Assembly: GCA_900128395.1 (NCBI GenBank)
Contig: LT649468.1
Coordinates: 1-24,312, forward strand
DNA: 24,312 nt
Origin: Stramenopiles sp. TOSAG23-2
Taxonomy: Eukaryota; Sar
Direction of reading: 5' to 3'
Part shown: piece by piece, positions 1 to 9,217 of the stretch
How the letters are laid out: every line of letters begins with the position of its first letter
How positions within the stretch are numbered: position 1 is the stretch's first letter
The notes under the pieces: model-generated
Database searches by the model: none
Told to the model about the DNA's origin: nothing
The model's input: the letters and a program-made list of their open reading frames with translations, nothing else
Translations under genes and position numbers: made by a program

Positions 1-350
1 CATAAATTCTTGATTTAATCTACTCAAATGATAATTCCTACTCTTCAAAAGAATACAATAACACGCTGAAATAATCTATCTCACACTAGTGTGTTGATAT
101 TCCAATAATCGAGAATACCAATGAAGGTAAATAGATAGTATCAACTACGAAGTACTCATAATATGATAGCTGATGGAAAACGTACATCATAGGAAGGCGG
201 AGATTTAAATATAATATAAATTAAATTATTTTTGAAAACAAAAAAAAATATATATAATATATATATTATTATAATATATATAATATATAATTATATATAC
301 ATTATATATAAAATGTTCTCTTACTCAATATATATATATATATTATTTTT
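1..350. other. Left-edge intergenic DNA, 3' flank of the GCKR-like gene
   Basis: No gene is supported here. The stretch is very AT-rich, especially 230-350, which is almost pure A/T with TA runs at about 329-342. It contains a 12-bp perfect palindrome at 82-93 (CACACTAGTGTG). It also holds one copy (307-327) of a 21-nt repeat whose other copy is at 7192-7212. The region lies downstream of the minus-strand gene that ends at 351, so 3' UTR and polyadenylation signals are expected here, but I cannot place a cleavage site. Confidence 0.6.
307..327 (-). repeat. 21-nt 3'-flank repeat, copy 1
   Basis: On the minus strand this reads TGAGTAAGAGAACATTTTAT followed by A. It begins 24 nt past the stop codon of the GCKR-like gene. 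The same 21 nt occur exactly on the plus strand at 7192-7212, downstream of the ABCC gene. The orientation relative to the upstream gene is therefore the same in both cases. It may be a shared 3'-end element or a relic of a dispersed repeat. Confidence 0.6.
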
Positions 351-2294
351 TTATTGCGACGATATTGCATCAATAGCTTTATTCACAATTTTATATTTCA
401 CAATTGCATCAAGTGCTTCTTGAATGGTCATTCCTGCACCTAATAATATTGCCAAAGGCAATACTTGTTGCTCTTTCTCTTTATCGCTATCATCACTTGG
501 TGTAGCAACTTTAATATGATCTGATATTTGTCTCTTATCAACAGGTACATCACCATCAATTTGACTTAAATCATCGACATGATAAATTGCTTTCCACAAT
601 GCAAGCAAAGCTTTTTTCTCGTCAACGTTTGCAAACATCGATATTAAACGTATACAACGATGATAAATTTTATTATTTGTTGGACCAGTGTTAATCATAT
701 GATTACGACATACCATACCTTTCATGACTTGTGCACCGGTACTTATTGCGTTTAAAATTAACTTCAAACTAAAATGTGAAAAAGCAGTATATCCTTGGAA
801 TATTTCAGGATATTTCAATATGCTTTTGCAATCAATGTTGAAAAAATCAGAGTTTGTCAAATCCATATCATCCTCTGATCCACATTGTATCCTACATGCA
901 AATGTATTTTTCTCCTTTCTTGCTCGCATAGTCACTTCATCGATGTATTGATCATCCTTGTTATCTTTACTATTACGTGATGCATGTAATGCAATGACAG
1001 AATCATTCTCATTCAATGTAGGATATACATCTGACATAAATTGTTCAATCGAGATACGATATAATGATCCACGTCCAGAAATATCACCTTCTATTGCTCC
1101 AGCACCAACCCAACCACCTGTGCAAAATCCACGGAATTCAGTAAATGCAGCACCATACGTATCAGGCATTTCAGATGCATCAACGAAACCTAATATTCCA
1201 GCAGATTCTTTTCCTAAATAATAAACATGTCCTTTCTTTCCTATTGAATTACCACAACCTTCTAAAATTTTAGAAATATCTTCTGTAACTAAATACGTAC
1301 GATGGTAGGTTTCCTCCATAGTGGATACAATATTATCTACATATTGATCACAATTGATGCTTTTATCGCTTTGATTAATTTTACAAGATAAAGGCAATGT
1401 AGTTGCATCAGAAACAGCGCTACCAAAACATGCATCTAATATAACTTTAGTCACAGAACCACCTTTCATTCGTGATGATGCGCATACAGCTTCTGGTCCT
1501 ACAACAGGATTGATTATAAAATGTTTTGCTTTCGATGATGATGAAGCAGCTTGTTGCAATCTCATAGCGACATCTAACATTGTCTTTGATTTGGATGTTG
1601 GACGATTTCTCCACATTTCAATAGTTGCATCACGTGCAAGTCGTACAGGATTAAAGCCAACTAATACTCCACTATAATTTGGTAATGACGTTGGTAAATG
1701 GACCCCATTCGCTTCACTCCATGTTTTCACATCATCTTCACTTTTAGCATCACACATATCTAATACAAAATCAATTTGACCAGCAACATATGGGGCAGAT
1801 ACACCACATGTAATACCAACTACCATGACTAAATCGCCTTTCTTTTGTTTTGTAGTCACGGCCAGTAAATCTTTCACTGCGCCGACAGTATCGTCCTCTG
1901 GTAATTCATCTGACAATAACAATGCGCTGTCCCCACCGGAACAAAGATATTTAAAACATGGTCTTAAACCATTCTTAAATAATACTTGATTTAAATTTCT
2001 AGCAACTAAAAATGCTATTCGACCACTTGTACCGGAACCACTCATCACTACAACACTGTTATTTGACAAGATGATGTCTCTTGCAGCAATAGAAACTTTT
2101 TTCATGACATCCCGAATAGATACATCAGCTAACGACGTGTATGATCGATATCCTGAAAAAATTTGTGCATCACAACCACGCAATAATCGTACCATTCCTA
2201 ATGGTGTTGCAATATCTAATTTATCCGTCAATTCATTAGCACGTTCCGTGATTGGTAATTCTTTTTTTGCATTGTCATTCGCTACCGTTGCCAT
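351..2294 (-). CDS. GCKR-like: Glucokinase regulatory protein-like (GCKR/MurQ family, double SIS domain)
   Basis: The protein is 647 residues, close to animal GCKR (about 625). The chosen ATG at 2294 has A at -3 and starts the conserved protein; the open frame continues upstream to 2423 with unconserved low-complexity sequence. The first SIS domain carries SGSGTSGR (residues 85-92), a GGDSAL...LPEDD segment (120-135), and VGITCGVSAPYVAGQ (159-173). GFNPVRLARD is at 213-222. GPEAVCASSRMKGGS (266-280) matches the PROSITE GCKR/MurQ family signature. A second SIS domain occupies roughly 320-500, followed by a helical C-terminal lid. In animals GCKR binds fructose 6- or 1-phosphate and inhibits glucokinase; bacterial MurQ cleaves the lactyl ether of MurNAc-6-phosphate. 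The two-SIS-plus-lid size and VGI..G.SAPYVAGQ favour GCKR. Whether it regulates a hexokinase here is inference. It is divergent from the ABCC gene. Confidence 0.88.
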   Translation of the reverse strand: MATVANDNAKKELPITERANELTDKLDIATPLGMVRLLRGCDAQIFSGYRSYTSLADVSIRDVMKKVSIAARDIILSNNSVVVMSGSGTSGRIAFLVARNLNQVLFKNGLRPCFKYLCSGGDSALLLSDELPEDDTVGAVKDLLAVTTKQKKGDLVMVVGITCGVSAPYVAGQIDFVLDMCDAKSEDDVKTWSEANGVHLPTSLPNYSGVLVGFNPVRLARDATIEMWRNRPTSKSKTMLDVAMRLQQAASSSSKAKHFIINPVVGPEAVCASSRMKGGSVTKVILDACFGSAVSDATTLPLSCKINQSDKSINCDQYVDNIVSTMEETYHRTYLVTEDISKILEGCGNSIGKKGHVYYLGKESAGILGFVDASEMPDTYGAAFTEFRGFCTGGWVGAGAIEGDISGRGSLYRISIEQFMSDVYPTLNENDSVIALHASRNSKDNKDDQYIDEVTMRARKEKNTFACRIQCGSEDDMDLTNSDFFNIDCKSILKYPEIFQGYTAFSHFSLKLILNAISTGAQVMKGMVCRNHMINTGPTNNKIYHRCIRLISMFANVDEKKALLALWKAIYHVDDLSQIDGDVPVDKRQISDHIKVATPSDDSDKEKEQQVLPLAILLGAGMTIQEALDAIVKYKIVNKAIDAISSQ

Positions 2295-2950
2295 CTTTGT
2301 ATATCGTCTGTTTTTTTTTTGCTTTTGGGGGGTGGTGGTGAAGATTCTTCTTAATAATCTAGTATACACACATATACATAAAATAAATCGAATAGCTGCT
2401 ACATAAACACACACAACACACACACAGATGAAACAGAGGAGAGAGTCAATTGTTTTTTTTTTGCATTCATTTCTTCTTTCTTTTTTTTTTTTCTCAATAA
2501 TATATAAATAAAATATGTGAATTTATCTAGACAAATATTGTATATCAAAAGTATAATTAATGGTATTCTATTTCGTTCACTCCAATTTGATGATAAAATC
2601 CTTAAAAATGAAATAGCCAATTTGCTGATAAAATCCTTAAAAATGAAATAGCCAGCCGTGTGTTAAGCCAATATTTTAATTCCACATTTCCAATCCAACC
2701 ACAGAAGACGTCATCAAAATAATTATTATTAGCAGCTGTACAGTGCTACACACCTTGACAAATGTAAGAAAGAACATTCATATATATATCACAGAAGAAA
2801 AAACAAATTCAAATATGTAGAAACAAAGCTATACTATCTATAGTGAGACGACAGATATATTTATTAAATAACTTTTACAGCATGGGAAAAGAAACGACGT
2901 ACTACGGCCATTAAGAAGAACATAATAATAATAATAATATACAATCAAAC
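2295..2950. promoter_or_regulatory. Divergent intergenic region between GCKR-like and ABCC genes
   Basis: This is 656 bp with no supportable gene, and it must hold the promoters of both divergent genes. On the GCKR side there are poly-T tracts (2310-2320, 2452-2462, 2480-2492), a G-rich run at about 2326-2337, and a CA-rich stretch at 2404-2427. These are poly-A and pyrimidine/purine tracts in the minus-strand leader. A 35-bp tandem duplication sits at 2582-2651. An AAT microsatellite (2923-2940) ends 10 nt before the ABCC ATG. No TATA box can be singled out because the whole background is AT-rich. Confidence 0.5.
2582..2654. repeat. 35-bp tandem duplication
   Basis: Two adjacent 35-bp units lie at 2582-2616 and 2617-2651, and the first 3 nt of a third follow. 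The units start CCAATTTG and differ at one position (A versus C at unit position 9). The low divergence suggests a recent duplication inside the divergent promoter region. Confidence 0.9.
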
Positions 2951-5900
2951 ATGAAAGTACAACAAAGTAAGAAAAAAAAGAATACATCGAAACCTCCACC
3001 GAAAGAACAACCACCACATCCATTGGATTTGAATATCAACTTTTTTTCACGTATTACGTTTTCTTGGTTATTTAATTTAATAGCACTTGGTAGGCAAAGG
3101 GAGTTAGAAAATGAAGATGTATTTAAATGTCCATCTCGATTAGCATCTTTGAACAATATAAATAAATTTGATGATTTAGTAGCACAAGAAATTAAAAAGG
3201 AGAAACCAAAATTTTCTACTGTTATATGGACTATTGTATGGTATGAATATACAAGTGCATTTGTTTACTCTGTTCCTTTCATTATTTGTTATTTTTTTCA
3301 ACCATTATTCATACGAGGATTATTAAGAAAAATTGAAGGCAATGAAGATCCTTTTTTCGTTGGTTGGAGCGGTATATCATTATCAATTGGATTGACGTTA
3401 ACTACTGTATTAATGAGTCTGTCTATGCAAAACATGTGGGGAAATTTATTAAATGCTGGTGCTAAAGCACGCTCAATAGGGATGAGTTATATTTTTAAAA
3501 AAGCCTTAAAACTAGCACCACATTCTCGCCAACAACATTCAGTTGGTTCATTGGTGACGTTGATGACAGTCGATTTAGATCGTGTCTTTTATTGGATACA
3601 GCAATCGAATTGGCTTGTAGTTTCTCCATCTGCAATTATTTTTATTTCATATATTGTAGTAAATGAAATCGGTGCTATCCCATCAATGTGCGGTGGGATT
3701 GTATTAATTATTTTAACTGTTTTTTCTTATTACACAGCGACAGTTTTGAAACGAGCGCGAATTAAAGTTATGCGAAATACGGAACGAAGGGTTCATTTAA
3801 TTGAAGAATTACTACAAGGTATACGAGTAATTAAAAGTTATGCATGGGAAGGCCCATTAGCGGATCAAGTGGAAGATGTACGAAAATTGGAGTTGAAAAA
3901 TTTAGGGATCATGTTATTTTTCAGTGCAGTATCTTTATCAGTTGCATTTATTACGCCAGTAACAGTTGGATTAATCTCATTTTATGTATATGCATTGCAA
4001 GGCAATGAGTTAACTGCATCAGTTGTTTTTACAACATTTGCTGCTATTAATTTGCTAAGATTGCCAGTGAAAATTATACCTATGGTAATTGCTCGATATG
4101 TTGAAGCGGTAGTATCGTTTAAACGATTGACAAAATTCATGTGTCTAGATGAATTAGAAGATAATCCATTTACATTGACAGATGCAAGTACATCGGAAAA
4201 ATATTCTTTAACAATGAAAAATTGTATTTTTGCATGGTCACCAGAGAAAGATTCATTTCGTGTAAAAGTACCAGAATTAAATATTAAAAGAGGAGATTTA
4301 GTTTGTGTCATAGGTGTCGTTGGGTGTGGAAAAACAAGTTTACTTTCATGTATACTAGGAGAGTTATTAAAAATCGATGGTACCGGTACGCGAGACAAAA
4401 CAGGATATGTAAGCCAAAAAGCATGGATACAAAATTGTTCATTAAAAGATGCGATTTTATTTGGTAATCCATATAACAAAGAACGATATGAAAAAACAAT
4501 CGAAGTTGCACAATTAACAACGGACTTACTAGTGCTACCAAATGGCGATGCAACAGAAATTGGTGAACGTGGTATTAATTTATCTGGTGGGCAAAAGCAA
4601 CGTGTTGCAATTGCACGTCTGATTTATAGTGCAGATAATATTGATCTATGCATTTTTGATGATCCACTGAGTGCTGTAGATGTCCATGTAGCAAGTGCAT
4701 TATTTGAAGAAGCTATTTGCGGCTCACTTTTAAAAGAAAAAACACGTATCTTGACTTTAAATTCTCACTATCATTTATTACAACATGCTGACTATATTGT
4801 TGTTATGGAAGATGGAACCATTTCCGCAAAAGGAAGGTATGAACAAGTTGCAAATATGGAGTCGTTTAAACATTTAATATCGTCGATGGAGGAAACGGAA
4901 GAGGAAAATGATAATGATGAAGGTAATAGTAAAAGTGAAGATATTATCTCAGCAGCAGCAGTAGCAGTAGCAACCAATTCTCCAATAAGCAGTAGTAAGC
5001 AAGTTGTACTGAAGGAAGAAGGAAAAGAAGAAAAGAAAGAAAAAGTTGATGATCTGCAAGATGGAACAGGAACTTCGAATAAATTGATTAAAAAAGAGGA
5101 TAGAACAGTCGGTTCAGTTGGCCTTAAAACGTTGATAGCATATTATGATGCAGCATCTAATGGTAAAAATGGTGCGTTGTTTTGTTCATTTGTTTTGTTT
5201 ACATTTGTCCTGGCACAAGGAATTCGAACCGTAGACGATGTCTTGCTAAGTCAATGGTCAAAGGACTCGTCAGATAGTAATTTATTTACTTTATATGCTG
5301 TTTTTGCTGGATTAACATTTTTATTTTATGTGCTATCTAGCTTAACATTTGTATATGCTGCAATTCGTGCATCAAAAGTATTTCATTCACGAATTTTTAG
5401 TGCCATCTTGGAAGCACCAATCAATACATTTTATGATGTTACACCCGTTGGCCAGATTCTAAATAGATTTACGAAAGATATTGATCAAATTGATATGTTA
5501 TTGCCTGATTATCAAGTGCAGTTTATACAAAATGCATTATATTTCGTAGGGGCAGCTATTTTATGCGTTTATAGCAATCCATTCTTTGCATTAATTTTGC
5601 CAGTATTATTGGTCCTGTTTGTCAAGCTTGGTGCTTTTTACCGCGCAGCTTTGCGTACAGTGAAAAGGTTAGAAAGCATTTCAAGATCACCAATATTTTC
5701 CACATTTTCAGAGGCTATGAATGGATTATCAACTATCCGATCGTTTACAGGGCACCAGAAAAAAACATTGGAGAAACACTATGAAAGTGTTGATTTGAAT
5801 ACATCGCTCTTCCATGCCTATTGGCTTTCTGGAAATTGGTATGCTCTTCGTGTAGACACATTAGGTTCTTGTATTGCTTTTTTTGTTTCATTATTCGCAA

Positions 5901-6859
5901 TTGTTGCAAGTGATTATGGCCAAGGCCCTGAAATCGTAGGTTTAGCATTGACGTTTGCAGTACAATTTACCTCTTTACTTCAATGGACAGTTCGATGTGC
6001 ATTAGAAACTGAATCAAATATGACATCTGTTGAACGTCTACATTATTATGCATCTTCCATACCGAAAGAAAAAAGCGATGGTGATGAATTACCTTCTAAA
6101 AATTGGCCGGAAAAAGGTGAAATTGAAATGAGTAATTGTAAATTGCGTTATCGTGATGGGTTACCGCTCGTATTAAAAGGTGTTGATTTGAAAATTAAAT
6201 CAGGGGAAAAAATTGGTGTCGTTGGGCGTACTGGAGCCGGTAAATCGTCATTGGTTATAGCATTCCTACGCATTGTTGAACTGGTGGAAGGCTTTATTAA
6301 AATTGATGGTGTAGATTTATCGAAGCTTAAATTGAAGGATATACGTTCAGTTGTCAGTTTAATACCTCAAACACCTTTTCTATTTTCTGGTACTTTGCGA
6401 ATGAATTTGGATCCATTTAATGAATATACAGACGACAAAGTTTGGCAAGTACTTGAACAAGTCCATTTGAAACAAGCATGTATGAATTTTCCAAATAAAT
6501 TATTATATGCTATTTCAGATCAAGGCAGCAATTTATCTGCTGGACAACAGCAACTGATATGTGTTGCAAGAGCATTATTAAGAGGCTCTAAAGTAATTCT
6601 ATTAGATGAAGCAACAGCAAATGTTGATAGTGCTACTGATACTTTGATACAAGAAACGATTCAAACTGCATTTAAAGGTGCAACTACTTTGACTATTGCA
6701 CATCGACTTGATACTGTAATGGTTTCCGATCGAATTTTGGTCATGGATGATGGTAAAGTAAGCGAATTTGACACTCCTGCAAATTTATTGAAAAATGAAC
6801 ATGGAATATTTTATGGTTTAGTAGAAGAATGGAGAAGCAATAATGAAGATTCAAAGTGA
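2951..6859 (+). CDS. ABCC/MRP-type ABC transporter (full, no TMD0)
   Basis: This 1302-residue full transporter is arranged TMD1 (about 95-400), NBD1, acidic linker, TMD2 (about 735-1030), NBD2. It lacks the extra N-terminal TMD0, as in short MRPs. NBD1 has Walker A GCGKTS (458-463), signature LSGGQ (544-548) and a Walker B ending in two Asp (570-571). That is the degenerate ABCC NBD1 with Asp where the catalytic Glu would be. NBD2 has Walker A GRTGAGKSS (1092-1100), signature LSAGQ (1195-1199), catalytic Glu1220 and H-loop His1251, so it looks hydrolytically competent. The linker (about 645-715) is low-complexity, with Ala/Val encoded by an AGC-rich repeat and then Lys/Glu. The ATG has a favourable A at -3. 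The family exports glutathione, glucuronide and other organic-anion conjugates across plasma or vacuolar membranes; the substrate cannot be read from sequence. A GST gene lies 2.4 kb downstream, but there is no sign of co-regulation. Confidence 0.93.
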   Translation: MKVQQSKKKKNTSKPPPKEQPPHPLDLNINFFSRITFSWLFNLIALGRQRELENEDVFKCPSRLASLNNINKFDDLVAQEIKKEKPKFSTVIWTIVWYEYTSAFVYSVPFIICYFFQPLFIRGLLRKIEGNEDPFFVGWSGISLSIGLTLTTVLMSLSMQNMWGNLLNAGAKARSIGMSYIFKKALKLAPHSRQQHSVGSLVTLMTVDLDRVFYWIQQSNWLVVSPSAIIFISYIVVNEIGAIPSMCGGIVLIILTVFSYYTATVLKRARIKVMRNTERRVHLIEELLQGIRVIKSYAWEGPLADQVEDVRKLELKNLGIMLFFSAVSLSVAFITPVTVGLISFYVYALQGNELTASVVFTTFAAINLLRLPVKIIPMVIARYVEAVVSFKRLTKFMCLDELEDNPFTLTDASTSEKYSLTMKNCIFAWSPEKDSFRVKVPELNIKRGDLVCVIGVVGCGKTSLLSCILGELLKIDGTGTRDKTGYVSQKAWIQNCSLKDAILFGNPYNKERYEKTIEVAQLTTDLLVLPNGDATEIGERGINLSGGQKQRVAIARLIYSADNIDLCIFDDPLSAVDVHVASALFEEAICGSLLKEKTRILTLNSHYHLLQHADYIVVMEDGTISAKGRYEQVANMESFKHLISSMEETEEENDNDEGNSKSEDIISAAAVAVATNSPISSSKQVVLKEEGKEEKKEKVDDLQDGTGTSNKLIKKEDRTVGSVGLKTLIAYYDAASNGKNGALFCSFVLFTFVLAQGIRTVDDVLLSQWSKDSSDSNLFTLYAVFAGLTFLFYVLSSLTFVYAAIRASKVFHSRIFSAILEAPINTFYDVTPVGQILNRFTKDIDQIDMLLPDYQVQFIQNALYFVGAAILCVYSNPFFALILPVLLVLFVKLGAFYRAALRTVKRLESISRSPIFSTFSEAMNGLSTIRSFTGHQKKTLEKHYESVDLNTSLFHAYWLSGNWYALRVDTLGSCIAFFVSLFAIVASDYGQGPEIVGLALTFAVQFTSLLQWTVRCALETESNMTSVERLHYYASSIPKEKSDGDELPSKNWPEKGEIEMSNCKLRYRDGLPLVLKGVDLKIKSGEKIGVVGRTGAGKSSLVIAFLRIVELVEGFIKIDGVDLSKLKLKDIRSVVSLIPQTPFLFSGTLRMNLDPFNEYTDDKVWQVLEQVHLKQACMNFPNKLLYAISDQGSNLSAGQQQLICVARALLRGSKVILLDEATANVDSATDTLIQETIQTAFKGATTLTIAHRLDTVMVSDRILVMDDGKVSEFDTPANLLKNEHGIFYGLVEEWRSNNEDSK

Positions 6860-7323
6860 GAGGGGATTGTTTAGCTTTTTATTTAAAATACACGTTTTTT
6901 TCTTTTCAGTGGAGTTTTAAAAAGCATTTTCACACGACATACTCAAAAAAAGGCTTTCTTTAAATTAATAATTAATACTCCTAATGTGGTCAGTCTGTTT
7001 TTCCGGGGTAGCTATTTCGTAAATGAATATATATTAGTATTTGGGACAGATAAAATTTATATATGCAAAGGATTTTTTTATATGAATATACGAAGTATAA
7101 ATATTATTTAAGATTTTATATAAGACTTTATAAATCATTTTTGGTTTGAGATGTTAATGAACGGGAGTAAAAGAAATTTATATTTAATATATGAGTAAGA
7201 GAACATTTTATATTATTATAAGACAAATTAATTTTATTTTTATTAATATATATATACAAATTAAAATATATAGGGGGGCCTTTCATTTTTTAATTTTTAC
7301 TCCCCCGCGCTCCCTTTTTCTTC
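6860..7323. other. Convergent intergenic region, ABCC and K2P 3' flanks
   Basis: This is 464 bp of AT-rich DNA between two converging genes, with no supportable ORF. It contains the second copy of the 21-nt repeat (7192-7212). A GGGGGG run at 7273-7278 and a CCCCC run at 7304-7308 lie close to the channel gene's stop codon. Both genes' 3' UTRs and poly-A sites should be here. Confidence 0.5.
7192..7212 (+). repeat. 21-nt 3'-flank repeat, copy 2
   Basis: On the plus strand this is identical over 21 nt to the minus-strand sequence of 307-327. It lies 332 nt past the ABCC stop codon. The match stops where both flanks become TA-rich. Confidence 0.6.
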
Positions 7324-8529
7324 TCATGGAGTATGTTTCTTATTTTCTTCTCCATCTACTTTAAATTCCTTCTCCTTATCAACAACATTAATTTGGATTT
7401 CTTCTTCTTTACCGAAAACATTTACTTTTTCTTCTTCCTTCACGGAGGTGTCTACTTCCGGAAATGTTTCATTGGATGATATTGCATTATTATCATCATC
7501 TGGCTTTTTCTGATACAATGGGTTATAAAATATTCCCTTACTCTGTGTTAAACGTTTTTTGATTCTTTTACGAGCTTTTTTCACTCTTGCTAATATGATT
7601 ACAGCTAATAATTCCAACACTATTGCTATAATTCCAAGCCCTACAATTGTATAAATCACTGTAAAAACACCACCACCAAGGGTAGAGGGAGCATAATCAC
7701 CAAGTCCTACAGTGGTCAACGTAACATATGTAAAATAAATTCCTTCCCAATATGTCCAATTTTCTATTAAACAAATAATTAATGATCCAATTAATACCCA
7801 TAGAAACATTACTGCAAACGATACTTTTACTTTTCTTTCCTCTTCTTTGAAATCAGGGACTTCAGCCTTAAGCAATAATGTTAATTCTTGAAATTCTTTT
7901 AAATCTAATTCATTTGATTCATCAACGTCAACTTGCTTAAAGTATTCTTCAAATTCATCAGCTGTCACTGTAATTCCTAGCTCTTTTAAAGCTGCAAATA
8001 CTTCCGTACCGTCTAAACATCCACTATTGTCAGTATCAAAGTGTTCAAATGCCGAAGCCATTTTCGATGCTTTGGGTGATAATGAAAGTGTTAAAATTTC
8101 AAGTACCATGTTTGATAAATTTACAAAACAAATACCAGCCAATGGAATAGCAACAGTGGCATATAACAAAACAAATGCTTGTCCTGCTAGTGTGCTAGGA
8201 GAAAAAGAACCGTAGCCAACAGTGGTAGCAATTGTAAACGCGAAGAAGGTGGAGCTTAACACGTGCCAATTATTTTCATACGTGCCATCTGATAAAAGAT
8301 GAGCCTTCTCTTTTAGGTAATTAATCAACGTTTCATTATCATTTAAATATTTCTTCAATGCTTCTAAATCATCTTTGTTTTGCTTAATAAGTTTTTCATT
8401 TTGATCGTATTCAATTAAATGAAATATGACACCACCAACAATTATTAATAAAAAGAATAAGATAAAATATCTCAAACATTTAATTAAACGTGAATGATGC
8501 TCTGGCCTCCATTTCATAATACGATCCAT
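7324..8529 (-). CDS. Two-pore-domain K+ channel with central EF-hands
   Basis: The 401-residue protein has the order TM1 (about 21-40), pore 1 TTVGYG (102-107), TM2 (about 113-135), two EF-hands, TM3 (about 236-256), pore 2 TTVGLGDY (272-279) and TM4 (about 288-315). Both pore motifs are intact K+ selectivity filters, and two subunits would make one pore. EF-hand loop 1 (165-176, DTDNSGCLDGTE) has every canonical Ca2+ ligand position. Loop 2 (201-212, DVDESNELDLKE) is also complete apart from Asn in place of the central Gly. The EF-hands lie in the cytosolic loop between TM2 and TM3, whereas plant TPK channels carry them at the C-terminus. The tail after TM4 is Lys/Arg-rich, then Lys/Glu-rich. 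A Ca2+-gated K+ conductance is likely; the membrane is unknown, since no targeting signal is obvious. Confidence 0.9.
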   Translation of the reverse strand: MDRIMKWRPEHHSRLIKCLRYFILFFLLIIVGGVIFHLIEYDQNEKLIKQNKDDLEALKKYLNDNETLINYLKEKAHLLSDGTYENNWHVLSSTFFAFTIATTVGYGSFSPSTLAGQAFVLLYATVAIPLAGICFVNLSNMVLEILTLSLSPKASKMASAFEHFDTDNSGCLDGTEVFAALKELGITVTADEFEEYFKQVDVDESNELDLKEFQELTLLLKAEVPDFKEEERKVKVSFAVMFLWVLIGSLIICLIENWTYWEGIYFTYVTLTTVGLGDYAPSTLGGGVFTVIYTIVGLGIIAIVLELLAVIILARVKKARKRIKKRLTQSKGIFYNPLYQKKPDDDNNAISSNETFPEVDTSVKEEEKVNVFGKEEEIQINVVDKEKEFKVDGEENKKHTP

Positions 8530-9217
8530 GATTTATACTAATATATATATTAATAGTCTTCTATGTTTATATATGTGAGCTATTCCTATTATTTGTAGAG
8601 ATTTAACATTTTTTGTTTTGTTTGATCAACAACACAATAATATCTTTTCTATATGTAGCTTCTTCTTCCTGTCTCTATGTATTAATTTCAATTAATATTA
8701 ATATATGGTACCATGGTAGACCTAAAATGTGAAAATGTGTCTTGCACACTAACACATGTGTGGGGTTAAAGGTTAAAGAGTTGGGGTAAGGTAAGCCTAT
8801 ACCAGGTAATCTATATACTGTAGGTCCTAGACTAAGACTTTTAAGGTAAGCCAGTAAGCCTGGTAAGGTTAGCTGGTACAAAGAGAAGCTGGTTTGCAAA
8901 AAAATAAAAAGATGGGGAGACTATTTTAATCAATATTACATTATGAAACTCGCCTGGATACAAAAACTGGAGATCAATTTTTATTTTCTAATGCAAGTGG
9001 TACTGAAATTACAACTATTTCTATTACGGCGCTGATGCTACAATAAAATTTTTTTTTTTATTACTCGTACGAAGTATTATTACTATATTTTTTTTTAAAA
9101 TTATTATTTTTTACCAAAAAAATAAGTATGATATAATTATTGTGTGGTGCTCTCTCTCGAAAAGTATCATGTACCTCCATCCTCCACATTACCTCCAACA
9201 TATTTCTTTTATTTATT
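8530..9217. other. Intergenic region between K2P and GST genes, with repeat island
   Basis: This 688 bp has no supportable gene. Bases 8530-8700 are AT-rich and hold the K2P promoter on the minus strand. Bases 8705-8915 are GC-richer and repetitive, with several GGTAAG(CC) and CCAGGT/CTGGTA motifs and a GGTACCATGG palindrome-like start. The end of this island (8896-8914) is shared exactly with 10294-10312. A 74-codon minus-strand open frame across it has no recognisable features and looks fortuitous. Bases 9060-9217 hold the GST 3' flank. Confidence 0.5.
8850..8914 (+). repeat. Dispersed repeat fragment, copy 1 (left of GST)
   Basis: The stretch contains TGGTAAGGT, then GTAC, AAG and AAGC, and ends in an exact 19-nt match, GCAAAAAAATAAAAAGATG (8896-8914), to 10294-10312. 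The same elements recur in the same order in the second copy with indels, so I read these as diverged copies of one repeat in direct orientation on both sides of the GST gene. Confidence 0.5.

Noticed and set aside
2295-2423. N-terminal extension of the GCKR-like protein by 43 codons
   Set aside because: The added residues are Cys/Val/Tyr-rich low-complexity translation of CA and poly-purine tracts, and the ATG at 2294 has good context and begins the conserved protein.
8675-8899. 74-codon minus-strand open frame between K2P and GST
   Set aside because: It runs across a repetitive GGTAAG/CCAGGT island and shows no domain, signal or coding-like composition.
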